A stretch of 50,333 bases of DNA from an uncultured Porphyromonadaceae bacterium. GTDB lineage: Bacteria > Bacteroidota > Bacteroidia > Bacteroidales > Muribaculaceae. The position numbers were made by a program, and so were the translations under genes. Positions 36,953 through 46,488 of this stretch are shown here, in pieces; the stretch's first letter is position 1, and the number at the start of each line of letters is the position of its first letter. Where the stretch lies: contig CANRVB010000018.1 of NCBI GenBank assembly GCA_947643165.1, forward strand, positions 1 to 50,333, in the 5' to 3' direction. The notes below the pieces were generated by a model. The model saw nothing but the letters and a program-made list of their open reading frames with translations, did no database searches and had not been told where the DNA came from.

Positions 36953-39322
36953 TTATTTTAGCATTTCGAGAACTTTCTTCAATGCATTTATATCACGTGG
37001 GTCAGCATTCACATCAAGCAGATTGCCTTCGCGGTCAAAAAGACGGTAGGATGGATATTTGTTGACCTTCAGAACACTCTCTATCATATTTTGCTGCTCG
37101 GCCGGAAGGTTATAGTGATAGCAATTTTCACCTTTCACATCATATTCCTCTATCACATTGCGCCATGCGTTGTCCGGAGTACTGTTGGCAAGATAAACAT
37201 ATACGATGTCGTATGGTGCAAGCTCGGCATACTCCTCCTGCGATTTACTCAGCGCAGCGCGGCACGGACCGCACCATGAACCCCACACGTCGAGAAGAAT
37301 CAGCTTGCCACGATGGGGCGACGTGATACTGTCGAGCAGTGCGGCTCCGGCACTATTGCCATCTGCGACCGATATGTTGCGCACAACCGGCACTGCCGCA
37401 CCATTTATTCTGCGCTCCAGAGCCAGATATTTGTCATTTTCAGCCATAACCATGTCCAACATCACTTGCTTATGGATATTGTCTGTCAGGAAACGCTGAT
37501 TCTCCGGAGACATAGATTGCCGGAGATTGTCGATTGCATCATATCCCTTTCTGGACAACCAAATGCTGCGAAGCGCATCGTCGGCTCCACATGAATCGAG
37601 AAAAGCCAGGCCACTGTTCATCTCCGTCAGAACAGAATGCGACATAATGACATTCCGGATACGGTTTCCATTCAATATCTGATTGACACTGTCGATCAGA
37701 GCACTATTGCGCGATTGCAACATTTCAATACGCATGGCGACGGTAGCTGAATCGAGTCCTGATCTGCTTATCTCCTCAAATTCATTCTGCAGGCGGCGGA
37801 ATCTGTAGATCACAGCTATCTCTTCATCAGGCAACTCCGCTTCCTCACTCAGCTCAACCAGTTTATCGGGAGTAAATGATATATCAGTATCATTTTTAGA
37901 AGTCTGGTCTTCAACAAGGTCTCTCAGCAACGTGAAGAAATCTCTATGCAATGAATATGGTTTGTACCGTTCATCACCAATAGCTTTCGACAGATAGTCA
38001 ACGGTATTATCAGTAAGTCTGCGGTCCGGCATGGAAAAGCGCGACTGACCAAGCTGAGACAGCAACACACTGCCGACATGACCGAGTTTATAATGCCTGA
38101 ACCGATCAGACAGAGAGGGATGAAACCGGACAAGATCTTCCATATTATTCTTTTCACTGCTTAAAGCGGAATCAACCGCAGCCAGATATGCATCGGCGCC
38201 AGCCTTCTCCGGCACACCGTGCCATTCCGGTGGATAAGCGAGCAATTCATTCTGCACCCTACAGTCCTCTCCCATGAACAGCTTCTGTCCACGCCCGAAG
38301 TCATACAGCAAGTAATATGTCTTTCCAGGCTCAAGCACGGTACGGATAAATGTGTTCTTCCAATCCATAAAGCACTCCGAACTATTGACTAAAGGAACCT
38401 TCAGCTCAAATCGTCCGAGCGAATCAACGATACACATTGTTTCATTCGATTCATCGGTAACCATATCTTCAACCGAGATATCATACTGCTTTATTATCTC
38501 CGGCGAATCCTTAAGCCAACCTCTCACTATGGCTGTATCGATCCTGGAATATCCGTTGTCGATAAATTCCGGGCGGTCGTCACGGACGGGATAGTCAGGC
38601 AACGTACGGCCTGTTATCATGGAACATACATACCTGTTATCACCGATGCTGATCTTGCGCACACCATTTTTAAGTTTACCGACCTTGACCGGTAAGATTT
38701 CCTTGCCATCCGTAATCTTAAATTCAGATGACTTCACCGTTGGCCGCTGAGTGCCATGATAATTCCAGAATCCGGAGTCATAAACCACTCCTTCATCAAA
38801 GAAACCGACCAGCCACTCTCCGCTGTTGTCATCACGCCACGTAGTAGGGAGAATATATCCCGCAGACAACCGCGGGTCAGTTATCCCCATGATATTGAAT
38901 GCTCCGGCATCATCCGTATCAGTTTCCCTGAAATCGAACTTACCGATACCTGACGGCAGCGGACGAAAGTATAGCTTAAACTTCCGGATTCCATCCTGAC
39001 CGCACACTGTCTTGCTGTCGAGATCTATACCCTCGCTTCCAATTATGTCATATCTTTTCCCATCTGCCATCAGATGCGTATCGGATGGCAGAATGAACCA
39101 GAAACCGGGCCGAAACCGGACCTCCATAGTCAATATGGTGGTATCCTGGCCAAATTCAACACGCACCGGCGTGATAGTGCTCCTGAAATAACCATCATGG
39201 TTGTGCAGATTTTTGTCGGCACATGGATTATTCCAGACCACCGTAGCCTTATCCCGAGCTTCCAACGGGAGGAACAGTATAAGCAATAATGCTAACAGAT
39301 GAAACAGTCGCGACATTGTCAA
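36953..39322 (-). CDS. TlpA-type thioredoxin-fold protein with long N-terminal extension
   Basis: The 789-residue exported protein has a signal peptide (about 1-22). A beta-rich region follows (about 25-340) and then a helical region with many charged residues (about 350-640). A C-terminal thioredoxin-like domain carries the redox motif WCGPC (about residue 685), with LLDVWGSWCGPCRAALSKSQ before it and the cis-proline in KYPSYRLFDREG. Bacteroidetes have many such AhpC/TSA-TlpA proteins thought to reduce disulfides in the periplasm. The partner is unknown. It has its own promoter and terminator. Confidence 0.85.
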   Translation of the reverse strand: MTMSRLFHLLALLLILFLPLEARDKATVVWNNPCADKNLHNHDGYFRSTITPVRVEFGQDTTILTMEVRFRPGFWFILPSDTHLMADGKRYDIIGSEGIDLDSKTVCGQDGIRKFKLYFRPLPSGIGKFDFRETDTDDAGAFNIMGITDPRLSAGYILPTTWRDDNSGEWLVGFFDEGVVYDSGFWNYHGTQRPTVKSSEFKITDGKEILPVKVGKLKNGVRKISIGDNRYVCSMITGRTLPDYPVRDDRPEFIDNGYSRIDTAIVRGWLKDSPEIIKQYDISVEDMVTDESNETMCIVDSLGRFELKVPLVNSSECFMDWKNTFIRTVLEPGKTYYLLYDFGRGQKLFMGEDCRVQNELLAYPPEWHGVPEKAGADAYLAAVDSALSSEKNNMEDLVRFHPSLSDRFRHYKLGHVGSVLLSQLGQSRFSMPDRRLTDNTVDYLSKAIGDERYKPYSLHRDFFTLLRDLVEDQTSKNDTDISFTPDKLVELSEEAELPDEEIAVIYRFRRLQNEFEEISRSGLDSATVAMRIEMLQSRNSALIDSVNQILNGNRIRNVIMSHSVLTEMNSGLAFLDSCGADDALRSIWLSRKGYDAIDNLRQSMSPENQRFLTDNIHKQVMLDMVMAENDKYLALERRINGAAVPVVRNISVADGNSAGAALLDSITSPHRGKLILLDVWGSWCGPCRAALSKSQEEYAELAPYDIVYVYLANSTPDNAWRNVIEEYDVKGENCYHYNLPAEQQNMIESVLKVNKYPSYRLFDREGNLLDVNADPRDINALKKVLEMLK

Positions 39323-39350
39323 AAATAGATATAATGTTCATTTAAAGTCT

Positions 39351-39380
39351 CAAAGGTACACCTTTTTTTCGTATCGACAA
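39351..39380 (-). promoter_or_regulatory. Predicted promoter for the TlpA-like gene
   Basis: On the minus strand TTG (39380-39378), a 19-base spacer and TACCTTTG (39358-39351) match the consensus. The leader would be about 22 bases. Confidence 0.6.
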
Positions 39381-39400
39381 TACCGTTCGGGATATTCGGC

Positions 39401-39439
39401 AAAATATCCGGCCTGACGGCAGTATGCCATCAGGCCGGA
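39401..39439 (-). terminator. Terminator after the lactonase gene
   Basis: A 10-base stem TCCGGCCTGA (39407-39416) with its complement (39430-39439), plus an inner GGC/GCC pair, is followed on the minus strand by ATATTTTG. The T run is weak. Confidence 0.6.
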
Positions 39440-39469
39440 CGGACTCTTTCAAAAACTCCTATGTGCAAA

Positions 39470-40627
39470 CTATCTTGCCTCAGGATTGATAAATTTGACA
39501 CATACAGGTTTAGGTACGTCTATACGATTCCCGGTATCGGTCAGCGCTCCCGTCTCCTTGTCGACAGCAAATATCTGCACCGCATTGTCATCGCGGCTCG
39601 CCACAAGCATATACCGGCCGTCGGGCGAGAATGTGAAATTGCGTGGATGTCTCAAAGTCGTGGTATGGCCTATATGGGTAAGCAATCCGGTGGCCGGATC
39701 AACCTTAAATGTGGCTATACCATCATGCTTCAACCTAAGCGATGCATATAGATACTTTCCATCGCCCGAGAGATGAATGTCGCCTGCGCCCTGGGCATTG
39801 GCCGTATCTGCCTGGATATATTGCACCGGCTCAAGATTCTGACCGTCATACTTAAGCACCGTCACAGCATCGGAGATCTCATTGATCAGATAAGCCATCT
39901 CTCCGGCCTGATTGAACACTATGTGCCGCGGACCTGAGCCCGGCTTTATCTCAATATCTTTGTCTGACACCGATCTTACCGGACTGATAGAATCACTGTT
40001 TATAGAAAACTGATGTATCTGGTCGGTTCCAAGATCATTTACAAGCATATACTTGCCATCGGGGGTGAACGATATGCAATGAGGATGCGATTTATCCTGT
40101 CTTGACTCGACAGGGCCGTTACCGACAAACTCAAGCAATTCACACCGTGGTCTCACCGATCCGTCGTCGGCCAATGGAAAGACCGAGGCATTGCCACCGT
40201 TATAATTGGCAGTCACCACATACTTGCCATCGGGGGTCACTGCGACATAGCATGGTGCCGAGGAGCCGACAAGTTGCGAATTGATCACTTCAGGATTGGC
40301 ATACTGGCCGGAAGGTCTGACCGCTGTGATCATCGACCCGGCCTCATCGCCCTCACCAACCACATATATCAGGCCTGATGGAGCCTGTATGAAATATGAT
40401 GCGTTGGCCACCGGAACCGGACATATAAACTCACTGCTGCCGTCTTCGGCATCAAAGGCATAAGTACGAAGCGCCGTCTCCGTAGAATCGGAATAACTGC
40501 CCACCATAAGGGTGAGGATTTGGTTTTCTGTGTTGTCCGACATTTTTTCCGACTGTTTACTGTTGCTACAACCTATTGATACTATGCCGATGCAACAGAG
40601 CATAGATGCAACTACTGTGTTTTTCAT
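39470..40627 (-). CDS. Lactonase family (6-phosphogluconolactonase-like) lipoprotein
   Basis: The 385-residue protein has a lipoprotein signal peptide (IGCSNSKQ, cysteine at about residue 20). A seven-bladed propeller follows, with repeated HISFTPDGKYM, TPDGKYVVTANYNGGN, HLSGDGKYLYASLR and FSPDGRYMLVASRD blade motifs, as in the YbhE-type lactonase family (PF10282). Cytosolic relatives hydrolyse 6-phosphogluconolactone; an exported lipidated form more likely acts on another lactone or has a binding role. ATG at 40627 is chosen because it starts the signal peptide. It lies 92 bases after the ABM-domain gene. Confidence 0.87.
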   Translation of the reverse strand: MKNTVVASMLCCIGIVSIGCSNSKQSEKMSDNTENQILTLMVGSYSDSTETALRTYAFDAEDGSSEFICPVPVANASYFIQAPSGLIYVVGEGDEAGSMITAVRPSGQYANPEVINSQLVGSSAPCYVAVTPDGKYVVTANYNGGNASVFPLADDGSVRPRCELLEFVGNGPVESRQDKSHPHCISFTPDGKYMLVNDLGTDQIHQFSINSDSISPVRSVSDKDIEIKPGSGPRHIVFNQAGEMAYLINEISDAVTVLKYDGQNLEPVQYIQADTANAQGAGDIHLSGDGKYLYASLRLKHDGIATFKVDPATGLLTHIGHTTTLRHPRNFTFSPDGRYMLVASRDDNAVQIFAVDKETGALTDTGNRIDVPKPVCVKFINPEAR

Positions 40628-40648
40628 AATGTGCTGTATCGGATAACC

Positions 40649-40677
40649 GGCCACAGTCTGCAGCAGACTGGAGGGCC
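40649..40677 (-). other. Hairpin between the ABM-domain gene and the lactonase gene
   Basis: CAGTCTG (40654-40660) pairs with CAGACTG (40664-40670) around a three-base loop, with flanking GGCC on both sides. No T run follows, so it is more likely a message-processing or stability element than a terminator. Confidence 0.4.
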
Positions 40678-40719
40678 GGATAATGATGATGAATATTGGA
40701 TGTTATATTGGTCCGGATA

Positions 40720-40998
40720 TCAGAAGGTGAACTCTTCAAGTGTCATCGTCGCGAGCGACTCCATTTCAGGAACGATGCGCTTGAAATGTTCGGTAGCCAT
40801 GTGCGCCTCCAGATCCTCTTTGGTCCGCCATGTCTCGCAGATCATCAGATGATTGTCGACAGTCTGCGACGCGAAGATATCATAGGCTACACAACCTTTG
40901 TCGTGAAGCGACAGCTCCACGAGCTCAGTGGCTTTTTCAATAAGAGGCTTGCGGTTCTCGCTTTCCTCTATCAGCAGAAATACGTTGAGTCTTATCAT
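40720..40998 (-). CDS. ABM-domain protein (putative quinol monooxygenase, YgiN-like)
   Basis: The 92-residue protein has the antibiotic-biosynthesis-monooxygenase fold pattern: an N-terminal strand with IRLNVFLLIEE, a helix (RKPLIEKATELVELS), GCVAYDIFASQ, LMICETWRTKEDLEAHMATEHF and a final strand. Family members oxidise quinols or small aromatics without a metal or cofactor, or act as chaperones for reactive molecules; the substrate here is unknown. It is on the same strand as the lactonase gene, 92 bases upstream of it, and probably shares its message. Confidence 0.82.
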   Translation of the reverse strand: MIRLNVFLLIEESENRKPLIEKATELVELSLHDKGCVAYDIFASQTVDNHLMICETWRTKEDLEAHMATEHFKRIVPEMESLATMTLEEFTF

Positions 40999-41107
40999 AT
41001 ACTATTAAATTAGGTTATTCAACTGACAACAATCTGTCGTTCGGCAGAACATCGCCAATCAGGATTCGGTAAGTTACGCTATTGAGACTATAATCTGTTA
41101 GTGACTT

Positions 41108-41137
41108 CAAAGATAGTAACAAAACATCACATATCAA
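41108..41137 (-). promoter_or_regulatory. Predicted promoter for the ABM-domain and lactonase genes
   Basis: On the minus strand TTG (41137-41135), a 19-base spacer and TATCTTTG (41115-41108) match the consensus. The leader would be about 100 bases. Confidence 0.5.
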
Positions 41138-41206
41138 TGATTTCACTACCATATTCCGCAATATGGTCCCAATATGATAGATCAACAATAATAACCACCA
41201 CGGGGT

Positions 41207-42094
41207 TTATTCCTGATTATGATTGTAATCAGGAATAATCCTATCGATGGTTTGCTCCAGAACTCTGAGCCTTTCAGGGTCCTCTCGGATTATGGGGTTG
41301 GTAGTGATATTGAATGAATTGATACGGATATTGGCTTTAATGCCGAGACATCTGAAGTCTCCGGTCTCAAAAGCATTCAATGCTGACTTTGTCGCAATAT
41401 AGCTCCGCCGAGCTCTCACTCGTCCGGTACGTCCGGACGATGGCATCATCACAGGAAATATACTCCTTGCGACATAATTAGGAGGACAAGGAATCCGGAC
41501 TGTGGTCATGGGGATGATCGTGTCAGTGACATTATAATGATTGTTTACTTCTTCACCTAAAAATGCGTAGCTGACCACGACACGGTATAAAGTATCTTCA
41601 GTATCATTCCCAATGTAAGAATATGTAGGTTTGAGGCCCGAGGTAAACGGCAATGCGTAGCTTGTTGAGACATTATATCTACCTTCTTCCTTATTTACAA
41701 CCGTGATATCGGGAAAGAACCATCGGCAAAAAAATATTACTCCGACATTGAGAACAGCACTCATAGCAAAGGCAATCATAATGCTATTAAGCCTATAAGA
41801 CCTTGGCAACTCACTATATTTCTTTGACCTATGATAGAATATCAATATTAACGATAGCGATATAATAATAGAAACCGCTATATACCATAACGAACAAACA
41901 TCCGTAGCTACAATCAAATAATACGCCAAAATGCCGAGCAATATCATCCCAATCATCGACAATATCACACTCTTTTTTTTAAATAAAGGCCCGACGCTCA
42001 GGTTTCTGACCGTATAATTCAGCTGGCTTTTGGTCAGCAGACAAAACAGTATCCAAGACAGGATGAAAAATATAATCAATGCGGTCGCTTCCAT
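41207..42094 (-). CDS. Hypothetical membrane protein, AT-rich orphan
   Basis: I do not recognise this 295-residue protein. It has four hydrophobic helices (about 4-22, 43-63, 68-88 and 107-127), and the rest (about 130-295) is predicted to lie outside the membrane, with many threonines, valines and a basic stretch (SGRTGRVRARRSYIATKS). Base composition is clearly AT-rich compared with flanking genes. It lies between the ABM-domain gene and another orphan gene, on the same strand. A near-consensus promoter lies at 42246-42276. No function is proposed. Confidence 0.7.
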   Translation of the reverse strand: MEATALIIFFILSWILFCLLTKSQLNYTVRNLSVGPLFKKKSVILSMIGMILLGILAYYLIVATDVCSLWYIAVSIIISLSLILIFYHRSKKYSELPRSYRLNSIMIAFAMSAVLNVGVIFFCRWFFPDITVVNKEEGRYNVSTSYALPFTSGLKPTYSYIGNDTEDTLYRVVVSYAFLGEEVNNHYNVTDTIIPMTTVRIPCPPNYVARSIFPVMMPSSGRTGRVRARRSYIATKSALNAFETGDFRCLGIKANIRINSFNITTNPIIREDPERLRVLEQTIDRIIPDYNHNQE

Positions 42095-42245
42095 GACTCA
42101 AAGATTTAATAAATGGTTGAACAATCGAACCTTGCAGGATGCCTTTCTCTCAATGTGGCGCTTTGCCATCATATCTCAAAATCTTATCAAGATATTTTGA
42201 CCTCGGAATACTCTCCATTGTTTTAATCATATTCAAAAGTTTTTG

Positions 42246-42276
42246 TAAATATAGCGTTTGTTTTGAATCTGTCAAA
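42246..42276 (-). promoter_or_regulatory. Possible promoter for the AT-rich membrane protein
   Basis: On the minus strand TTTG (42276-42273), a 19-base spacer and TATATTTA (42253-42246) resemble the consensus with one mismatch in the -7 element. The leader would be about 144 bases. Confidence 0.4.
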
Positions 42277-42339
42277 ACAACAATTCAGCTAAAATATCAC
42301 TGAACCGTAGGTGAGACCCTAATCTAACTGATAAGCGTA

Positions 42340-42723
42340 TTATTGTATTCTGACCAAATCCCCATCATCAAAGCCAATTGTAACTATTTTACCAGCAAAC
42401 AAGGGCAGCTTGCAAGTATTTGCAGTTATGAAACTGGAAATAACATTTCTGACCTCACATAGAAATTTTTCCCAACTCATATTCTGTATACTTTCAGAGT
42501 TGAACATTAAATATTTTCTATTTGGCTCAAAATCGATATCACAAGCCCAATCATCATCAAACTCATCATAAGATTTAGAACCTGTCATATAAAGATAAAA
42601 ACCGTTTTCTGACTCAAACAGTCCAAAATTAAATGCAATGATGTCATATGGCAACACTGTCTCATCATTGATTTGTAAAAGCCAATACTCTATTTTTTCT
42701 TTTATTTCGTTATTCATTTCCAC
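42340..42723 (-). CDS. Hypothetical small acidic protein, possible immunity-type orphan
   Basis: The 127-residue protein is cytosolic, with no signal or membrane helix, and acidic (DEFDDDWACDIDFEPN). The ending LPLFAGKIVTIGFDDGDLVRI looks like a final beta hairpin. The mix of aromatic and acidic residues, small size and AT-rich composition resembles immunity proteins of contact-dependent toxin systems. No motif proves this, and no toxin gene is nearby. It lies between dnaK and the AT-rich membrane protein. A -7 element TAACTTTG (42768-42761, minus) with a poorly spaced -33 lies upstream. Confidence 0.65.
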   Translation of the reverse strand: MEMNNEIKEKIEYWLLQINDETVLPYDIIAFNFGLFESENGFYLYMTGSKSYDEFDDDWACDIDFEPNRKYLMFNSESIQNMSWEKFLCEVRNVISSFITANTCKLPLFAGKIVTIGFDDGDLVRIQ

Positions 42724-42783
42724 AATACATTAGGCATATATTCTAATTTTTAGCCAACGACAAAGTTAATAAAAGAATTAATA

Positions 42784-42831
42784 CAAAAGACAATGTGGCG
42801 CAACTCAAAAGTTGCGCCACATTGTCTTTTG
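42784..42831 (-). terminator. Terminator after dnaK with a 22-base perfect stem
   Basis: A 22-base stem without mismatch (42784-42805 with 42810-42831) and a four-base CAAA loop lies 18 bases past the dnaK stop. The outer stem is A/T-rich, so it gives a T run on both strands. Confidence 0.82.
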
Positions 42832-42848
42832 GGAGTTATGTCGTTGTA

Positions 42849-44759
42849 TTATTTCACTTCCTCGAAGTCGACATCGGTAACATGGTCATCACCGTTGCCT
42901 CCCTGTGGCTGACTGCCTGCTCCAGGCTGTGCGCCACCCTGAGCCTGCTGCTGAGCCTGTGCCTGGGCATTCAGGATCTCCTGCTGGGCTGCACCGAATG
43001 CAGTCTCGATAGCCTTCATGGCCGAATCGATACCGGCTATATCCTGAGCCTTGTGAGCCTCCTTGAGTTGCTGGAGCGCAGTCTCGATAGGAGCCTTCTT
43101 GTCGGCAGGGATCTTATCACCCAGCTCCTGCAGCTGCTTCTCGGTCTGGAAGATCATGGCATCCGCATGGTTCAGTTTGTCGACACGCTCCTTCTCCTTG
43201 GCATCGGCGGCGGCATTGCTGGCAGCCTCATCCTTCATTCGCTGGATCTCGGCGTCGGTCAGACCGCTTGAAGCCTCGATACGTATGCTCTGCTCCTTAC
43301 CGGTAGCCTTATCCTTGGCCGATACATTAAGGATACCATTGGCATCGATCTCAAATGTTACCTCGATCTGAGGTATGCCACGCGGTGCGGGGGCAATTCC
43401 GTCAAGATGGAACTTACCAAGAGTCTTGTCGTCCTTAGCCATAGGACGCTCGCCCTGCAGAACGTGAATCTCTACCGACGGCTGATTGTCGGCTGCGGTC
43501 GAGAATGTCTCGCTCTTTCGGGTAGGTATGGTTGTGTTGGCTTCAATCAGCTTGGTCATAACACCGCCGAGGGTCTCGATACCTACCGACAGAGGCACTA
43601 CATCAAGCAGAAGCACATCTTTCACGTCGCCGCTGAGCACACCGCCCTGAATAGCGGCACCTACTGCAACAACCTCATCGGGATTTACACCCTTGTTAGG
43701 TGTCTTGCCAAAGAACTTGGCAACGATCTCCTGGATAGCGGGAATACGGGTCGAACCACCTACAAGTATCACTTCATCGATATCCTTTGCTGTCAGACCT
43801 GCATCCTTCAGAGCCTGCTCACAAGGAGGAATTGTAGCCTGGATCAGACGGTCGGCAAGCTGCTCAAACTTAGCGCGGGTGAGGGTCTTTACCAAGTGTG
43901 CGGGTATGCCGTCGATAGGCATGATGTAAGGAAGGTTGATCTCGGTCGATGTGGTGCTCGACAACTCGATCTTTGCCTTTTCAGCTGCCTCTTTAAGACG
44001 CTGCATGGCCATAGGATCCTTACGCAGATCCACGCCCTTCTCCTGCTGGAACTCATCGGCAAGCCAGTCAATGATCACATGGTCAAAGTCATCACCGCCA
44101 AGGTGTGTATCACCGTTGGTCGACTTAACCTCAAACACGCCATCGCCAAGCTCAAGGATAGAGATATCGAAGGTACCGCCACCAAGGTCGAACACAGCGA
44201 TCTTCTGATCCTTGTTGGCCTTGTCAAGACCATAGGCAAGAGCTGCTGCGGTAGGCTCGTTTACGATACGCTTCACTGTCAGACCTGCTATCTCACCGGC
44301 CTCCTTGGTTGCCTGACGCTGAGAGTCGTTGAAGTAGGCAGGAACTGTGATCACAGCCTCAGTCACAGCCTGGCCAAGATAGTCCTCGGCGGTCTTCTTC
44401 ATCTTCTGAAGAATCATGGCCGAGATCTCCTGAGGAGTATACTCGCGGCCGTCAATGTCGACGCGGGGGGTATTGTTTACATCTGTTACCTTATAAGGAA
44501 CACGTGCTATTTCCTTGGCTACCTCGTTGTAGGTCTCGCCCATGAAACGCTTGATGGAGTATATTGTACGCTTAGGGTTGGTGATAGCCTGACGCTTTGC
44601 AGGATCGCCCACCTTTCTCTCGCCACCGTCAACAAACGCTACGATAGATGGAGTGGTGTTGCGGCCCTCGCTGTTAGGAATTACTACAGGGTCTTTACCT
44701 TCGAGTACGGAAACACATGAGTTAGTGGTTCCGAGGTCAATACCAATTATCTTTCCCAT
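42849..44759 (-). CDS. dnaK: Molecular chaperone DnaK (Hsp70)
   Basis: DnaK binds unfolded peptides in an ATP-driven cycle with DnaJ and GrpE. The 636-residue protein has the start [17 protein letters not shown], ATPase motifs [13 protein letters not shown] and [11 protein letters not shown], the linker [19 protein letters not shown], the substrate-binding domain and a disordered Q/G-rich tail ending in DVDFEEVK. Length and layout are typical. dnaJ and grpE are not beside it. It stands alone between a fucosidase gene and a strong terminator; a standard promoter was not clear in the 222-base gap upstream. Confidence 0.98.
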   Translation of the reverse strand: MGKIIGIDLGTTNSCVSVLEGKDPVVIPNSEGRNTTPSIVAFVDGGERKVGDPAKRQAITNPKRTIYSIKRFMGETYNEVAKEIARVPYKVTDVNNTPRVDIDGREYTPQEISAMILQKMKKTAEDYLGQAVTEAVITVPAYFNDSQRQATKEAGEIAGLTVKRIVNEPTAAALAYGLDKANKDQKIAVFDLGGGTFDISILELGDGVFEVKSTNGDTHLGGDDFDHVIIDWLADEFQQEKGVDLRKDPMAMQRLKEAAEKAKIELSSTTSTEINLPYIMPIDGIPAHLVKTLTRAKFEQLADRLIQATIPPCEQALKDAGLTAKDIDEVILVGGSTRIPAIQEIVAKFFGKTPNKGVNPDEVVAVGAAIQGGVLSGDVKDVLLLDVVPLSVGIETLGGVMTKLIEANTTIPTRKSETFSTAADNQPSVEIHVLQGERPMAKDDKTLGKFHLDGIAPAPRGIPQIEVTFEIDANGILNVSAKDKATGKEQSIRIEASSGLTDAEIQRMKDEAASNAAADAKEKERVDKLNHADAMIFQTEKQLQELGDKIPADKKAPIETALQQLKEAHKAQDIAGIDSAMKAIETAFGAAQQEILNAQAQAQQQAQGGAQPGAGSQPQGGNGDDHVTDVDFEEVK

Positions 44760-44981
44760 GATAAATAAGTTTTAATATTGTTTCTTGAATTTTCTATGAT
44801 TATGATGGTCGGTTCTCCGGATCAGTTGACAATCCGTGTTTTGAACCTCGCGTCAATAGAGAAACAAATATTATGCCAAAAAGGTTGCGACGTATTCATT
44901 TTAATAAAAATCAACACTTTACGCATCTTGGCACGACTGACACATGACTGACTGCCGGCTGACATTTTGTCACCTGCAGCG

Positions 44982-46382
44982 TCAGCGTGACATTTCAAAC
45001 TTAAGGGCTATCGGTCCGGCAGCAAGCGTCTTAGGCAACTTCACCCTCACTTGTCCGTCGTCGGTCACGTTATACTTAACACGCTTGTTGCCATCGAGCA
45101 TGACCATCTTACCCTTAGGTATATTGCCATGCCATTCTATTTCATCTGGCATTTCATCGCCATCTGACGCTGCGTATATCGCATAAAGAGTCTTCCCGTC
45201 TTTCGACGCTGTGAACCAGACCTTTCCGTCATTATATATCTCCGTGGGACGTGTGCTGTATATCGCCTCTCCATTTTTCGACAGCCAGGCTCCGACCTCT
45301 TTCAGACGTTCTTCTACCGCAGGCTCTATTGTTCCCTGTGCCGTCGGACCTACACCCAGAAGCATACAGCCACCTTTGGCAGTTATTTCAGCCAACAATC
45401 CTATCACTTTGTTGGCACTCTTGTAAGGTGCGTTCGGCACCCAGCCCCAGTCATTGCTCAGTGTGATACAGCTCTCCCACGGATATGTCAGTTGCTTGTC
45501 GGGGATCGACCTCTCCGGTGTCTGATAGTTCTCATTCCTGCCCTTTATGGTTCGGTCAACCGTGATTAGCCCAGGATGAAGACTACTCCGTGCTGCGGCA
45601 GCTATGCTGTCCAGACCTATCTCTTCACCGGTTATCCAGCCTCCGTCAAGCCACAATATGTCAAACCGCCCGTATTCGCCACCAAGAAGTTCACCGAGTT
45701 GGCCTGCCGTGAAGTCCTGATAGCGCTTCCACCAGTCCGGATGACGCTCCTTTTTGTAGTTGATCCGTCGTGTGGGAGTGGCATAGCCCGGATTCCAGAA
45801 CCATTCGCTATGCCAGTCAGGCTTTGAGAAATAACATCCCACCATGAACCCGTCATTGCGGAATGCTTCAAACACCTCCTTGGCTATATTGGCCCTGGGA
45901 TTGTCCTTATACGGGCCGTTGGCTATTGAGAAGTCGGTCAATTTTGAGTCGAACGTACAGAATCCGTCATGATGTTTCGTCGTGAAAATCATATATTTCA
46001 TACCACCCTGCTTCATGATCCGCGACCATTCAGCCGGATCAAACTCCACAGGATTGAGCGAATCTTTCAGACTCCAGTACCACTCCTTGTAGCGGTCGTA
46101 TGGCAGATCTCCCTTGCGACTTATCCAGTCGACATCTTCAGAGCATATCGACCATGACTCAACTATACCAGGCACCGAATATAGTCCGAAGTGAAACAGA
46201 ACACCGAACTTCTGATCCTGCCACTTGTCAAGATTATCGAGCACAACTCTGTCTGTAGGCCATTCATACCCATCGGCCTCCGATTGCTGGTGTACGAAGC
46301 CTTGAACTGTATTATCATCACCCGATGCATTCAGTGCGGCAGCTCCCAGCACTGTCATCATGAACAATCGTGATATCTTCAT
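44982..46382 (-). CDS. GH29 alpha-L-fucosidase
   Basis: The enzyme removes alpha-linked L-fucose from glycans such as mucin or milk sugars. The 466-residue protein has a short signal-like N-terminus (MKISRLFMMTVLGAAALNA). A GH29 barrel follows with WQDQKFGVLFHFGLYSV, FTTKHHDGFCTFDSKLTDF and the predicted nucleophile D246 in FDILWLDGGW. A C-terminal beta-sandwich (about 385-466) follows. The acid/base residue was not assigned. ATG at 46382 is chosen; an in-frame start at 46526 would add 48 residues and overlap the receptor gene. A terminator upstream (46414-46453) suggests separate transcription from the sigma cassette. Confidence 0.93.
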   Translation of the reverse strand: MKISRLFMMTVLGAAALNASGDDNTVQGFVHQQSEADGYEWPTDRVVLDNLDKWQDQKFGVLFHFGLYSVPGIVESWSICSEDVDWISRKGDLPYDRYKEWYWSLKDSLNPVEFDPAEWSRIMKQGGMKYMIFTTKHHDGFCTFDSKLTDFSIANGPYKDNPRANIAKEVFEAFRNDGFMVGCYFSKPDWHSEWFWNPGYATPTRRINYKKERHPDWWKRYQDFTAGQLGELLGGEYGRFDILWLDGGWITGEEIGLDSIAAAARSSLHPGLITVDRTIKGRNENYQTPERSIPDKQLTYPWESCITLSNDWGWVPNAPYKSANKVIGLLAEITAKGGCMLLGVGPTAQGTIEPAVEERLKEVGAWLSKNGEAIYSTRPTEIYNDGKVWFTASKDGKTLYAIYAASDGDEMPDEIEWHGNIPKGKMVMLDGNKRVKYNVTDDGQVRVKLPKTLAAGPIALKFEMSR

Positions 46383-46405
46383 CAGTATTATTTTTAAAGT
46401 TTCCG

Positions 46406-46413
46406 CAAATTTA
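46406..46413 (-). promoter_or_regulatory. Possible -7 element for the fucosidase gene
   Basis: TAAATTTG on the minus strand lies directly after the upstream terminator, about 24 bases before the fucosidase start codon. The -33 region falls inside the hairpin and is a poor match. Confidence 0.38.
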
Positions 46414-46453
46414 CAAAAAAGCCCGGAGAATATGGTACTCCCACCTTCTCCGG
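46414..46453 (-). terminator. Terminator after the outer-membrane receptor gene
   Basis: CCGGAGAA (46423-46430) pairs with TTCTCCGG (46446-46453), extended to a GCCC side, and is followed on the minus strand by a run of six T. It separates the receptor from the fucosidase gene. Confidence 0.75.
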
Positions 46454-46488
46454 ACACGTGTGTAATTATTGTGTATTTGATATTATCG

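Noticed and set aside
44760-44981. Search for a dnaK promoter or heat-shock element
   Set aside because: A TAATATTTG stretch is one base off the consensus spacing and no -33 match or inverted-repeat operator was seen.
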